Source: Bryobacterales bacterium
GTDB lineage: Bacteria; Cyanobacteriota; Vampirovibrionia; Obscuribacterales; Obscuribacteraceae
Length of the DNA: 6,690 bases
Assembly (NCBI GenBank): GCA_903970295.1
Contig: CAJCHQ010000438.1
Span: 1 to 6,690 of the forward strand
Reading direction: 5' to 3'
The notes beneath the pieces are model-generated. The model saw only the letters and a list, made by a program, of their open reading frames with translations, ran no database searches and was not told the origin of the DNA. Both the position numbers and the translations under genes were made by a program. Below are positions 5,808 to 6,690 of this stretch, one piece after another (positions within the stretch are counted from its first letter, which is position 1; each line of letters starts with the position of its first letter).

Positions 5808-6083
5808 ATGACTTTTGATTTCAATGTCTTTTGGGGTTTAGTCTGCATGCAGTTCATCGTCGGATTGCTATTCGGCATGGGATTACGCCGCGATTGTCCT
5901 TCTTCGCTCAAGGTTCAGCTTCTCGGCTTTTCCATCAAAAAACAGACTCTCATATGGACAATTATCGCAATCGTCGGGCTGCTCACTCTTCTCGCTTATC
6001 ATCTTCGAGCAGCTTTTTTCGTGCTGCTCCCTTTGCCAATGCTGGCAGGTGTGCTGTACGCTGTACGTGTGCAGCTGCTGTAA
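5808..6083 (+). CDS. Small membrane protein with three helices
   Basis: The 91-residue protein is very hydrophobic, with predicted membrane helices at about 8-26, 48-66 and 69-86. A basic loop (LRRDCPSSLKVQ) sits between the first and second, and a short His-Arg turn (YHLRAAF) between the second and third. By the positive-inside rule, the loop after helix 1 would be cytoplasmic. ATG 5808 is preferred because AAAGG lies 10 bases upstream (5793-5797); a TTG at 5799 would be too close to that site. No family is recognised. It follows the exported thioredoxin-fold gene by 74 bases, with the dyad in between, and precedes the terminator at 6145-6189. It is therefore the last gene of the likely operon. 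Confidence 0.68.
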   Translation: MTFDFNVFWGLVCMQFIVGLLFGMGLRRDCPSSLKVQLLGFSIKKQTLIWTIIAIVGLLTLLAYHLRAAFFVLLPLPMLAGVLYAVRVQLL

Positions 6084-6084
6084 T

Positions 6085-6110
6085 CAGTTAAGGGACATCA
6101 TCCCTAACTG
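6085..6110 (+). other. Hairpin directly after the small membrane protein
   Basis: CAGTTAAGGGA (6085-6095) pairs with TCCCTAACTG (6101-6110): 10 bp with one bulged A and a five-base loop, starting 2 bases after the stop codon. No T-run follows. It may protect the 3' end of the transcript or slow RNA polymerase ahead of the true terminator 35 bases downstream. Confidence 0.5.
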
Positions 6111-6144
6111 GGATTGAACTTGGCTATGGTTCGGCTAACTCAGT

Positions 6145-6189
6145 GAGTCGGTCAACAATTCGCTGGCCGACTCTCTCTTTTTTTTTTTT
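6145..6189 (+). terminator. Strong intrinsic terminator of the LRR operon
   Basis: GAGTCGGTCA (6145-6154) pairs with TGGCCGACTC (6164-6173): 10 bp including one G-T pair, with a nine-base loop. It is followed by TCTC and then 12 consecutive T (6178-6189). This is a textbook rho-independent terminator on the + strand and closes the 4433-6083 gene group. Confidence 0.88.
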
Positions 6190-6223
6190 ATTATGAAATT
6201 ATTTTCGGCAAAGTGGCGTAAGC

Positions 6224-6266
6224 AAAAAAATGAGGAACTGCCTGCTGGTTGGCACGACAGTTCCTC
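6224..6266 (-). terminator. Intrinsic terminator of the small minus-strand gene
   Basis: GAGGAACTG (6232-6240) and CAGTTCCTC (6258-6266) form a perfect 9-bp stem. Within the 17-base loop, TGCC (6239-6242) could alternatively pair with GGCA (6251-6254). On the minus strand the stem runs into ATTTTTTT (6231-6224), as expected for a terminator. It lies 42 bases beyond the stop codon of the minus-strand gene and faces the + strand terminator at 6145-6189. Confidence 0.75.
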
Positions 6267-6307
6267 TGCTCAATGATAGTCGCGTGAACGATTATTAGCG
6301 GGCGAGC

Positions 6308-6562
6308 CTAATGCTTGATCTCCACGGTGCACTGCCACTTCTTGGGATTTTTGATCGCTGGCGGGGTCCACCACCAGTAATCGTTGTCGCCGTAGGTCTC
6401 TTCGATGACTATGCGAGCAGCTTCTGCCACCCGCTTGAGGTCGAAGTAGAACTCCAGCGTTCCTTGCCGCCAGTTCCTGGGATCTCGGATCAAGCGGGAA
6501 CCGTAGAAGCCGATTTCCGGTGAGCATTCCTTCAAATTCGGAATTGGCAACCAATCCGGCAT
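6308..6562 (-). CDS. Small Trp-rich hypothetical protein
   Basis: The 84-residue protein is rich in aromatic residues, including RNWRQGTLEFYFDL (29-42) and a striking DYWWWTPP (61-68), with a helical stretch KRVAEAARIVIEE between them. It has no signal peptide or membrane helix and is probably a small cytosolic protein; I do not recognise the family. Codon use (mostly C or G in third position) and the intrinsic terminator just downstream support a real gene. The 5' end is uncertain. ATG 6562 is the first start after an in-frame stop at 6566-6568, but its only purine-rich site (AGAGG) touches the ATG with no spacer. A TTG at 6550 is an alternative. The 5' part overlaps a coding-like frame on the other strand, so the true N-terminus may have been lost. 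Confidence 0.6.
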   Translation of the reverse strand: MPDWLPIPNLKECSPEIGFYGSRLIRDPRNWRQGTLEFYFDLKRVAEAARIVIEETYGDNDYWWWTPPAIKNPKKWQCTVEIKH

Positions 6563-6690
6563 CCTCTACCGCAACTGGGATCTTGGCCTGCCTGGCGAGT
6601 ACGAGTTTGGGGAGTTGACGTCGATCAACTCCGCTGGCATGATCATCAATCCAACCAACGACGGCACGCAGCAAGCAGACGGCACGATCA
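6507..6690 (+). pseudogene. Start-less coding-like frame running off the right end
   Basis: After a stop at 6504-6506, this frame stays open to the window's end and reads like a real protein: FGIGNQSGILYRNWDLG, then PGEYEFGELTSINSAGMII and NPTNDGTQQADGTI. From 6561 on, about 79% of codons end in G or C, clearly more than the opposite-strand frames in the same stretch. There is no ATG, GTG or TTG start before TTG 6615 and ATG 6639, neither of which gives a sensible N-terminus. It may be the 5'-truncated remainder of a gene continuing to the right, possibly a secreted or beta-rich protein by composition. The family is not recognised, and an assembly or rearrangement break cannot be excluded. 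Confidence 0.4.

Noticed and set aside
6194..6277. 27-codon plus-strand frame starting at ATG 6194
   Set aside because: It starts just after the 12-T terminator tail, has no ribosome binding site, and most of it is the stem and loop of the minus-strand terminator.
6270..6674. Minus-strand open frame of 134 codons at the right edge
   Set aside because: Third-position G/C is close to random in the part where it faces the plus-strand frame. It also runs out of frame through the Trp-rich gene and past its terminator-side end, so it is taken as a shadow.

Overview
The window reads as bacterial chromosomal DNA of mid GC content, from an organism with an inner membrane, a Sec pathway and peptidoglycan. 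It contains no tRNA, rRNA, CRISPR array, integrase or transposase. The mix of genes (an SLT-domain protein without a signal peptide, a proline iminopeptidase, an LPxLP leucine-rich repeat protein) would suit an environmental Gram-negative-type lineage. The Obscuribacterales/Melainabacteria side of the cyanobacterial phylum is one possibility, but the sequence alone does not settle the taxonomy.

Left block (1-2530, + strand). Three co-oriented genes: a two-helix membrane protein with a bacterial PH-like domain, an SLT-fold (goose-lysozyme/lytic transglycosylase) protein with a His-rich N-terminal region, and a stand-alone ABC ATPase. The SLT and ABC genes are only 34 bases apart. The ABC start lies 6 bases after a TATACT box, so it may be leaderless. 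Behind the ABC gene is a coding-like stretch without a start codon (2403-2528), probably a gene remnant.

Middle block (2530-4390). A 93-base imperfect inverted repeat precedes the end of a convergent minus-strand gene for a proline iminopeptidase of family S33. Its catalytic residues are intact, but the usual DQRG box reads HQRG. A likely terminator for it lies at 2712-2735. The roughly 540 bases between its start and the next gene hold no coding region but do hold three consecutive hairpins (4181-4318).

Right block (4433-6190, + strand). A probable small operon: a protein with seven near-perfect 21-residue leucine-rich repeats, an exported thioredoxin-fold protein with a CANC motif, and a 91-residue protein with three membrane helices. 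It is closed by a textbook intrinsic terminator (stem plus 12 T) at 6145-6189.

Right edge (6190-6690). A minus-strand terminator (6224-6266) serves a small Trp-rich minus-strand protein (6308-6562). A plus-strand reading frame with strong coding character but no start codon overlaps its 5' end and runs out of the window, which may mark a rearrangement junction. The most unusual items are the structured leader plus LRR/thioredoxin/membrane cluster, the 2581-2673 inverted repeat, and the 6507-6562 junction.
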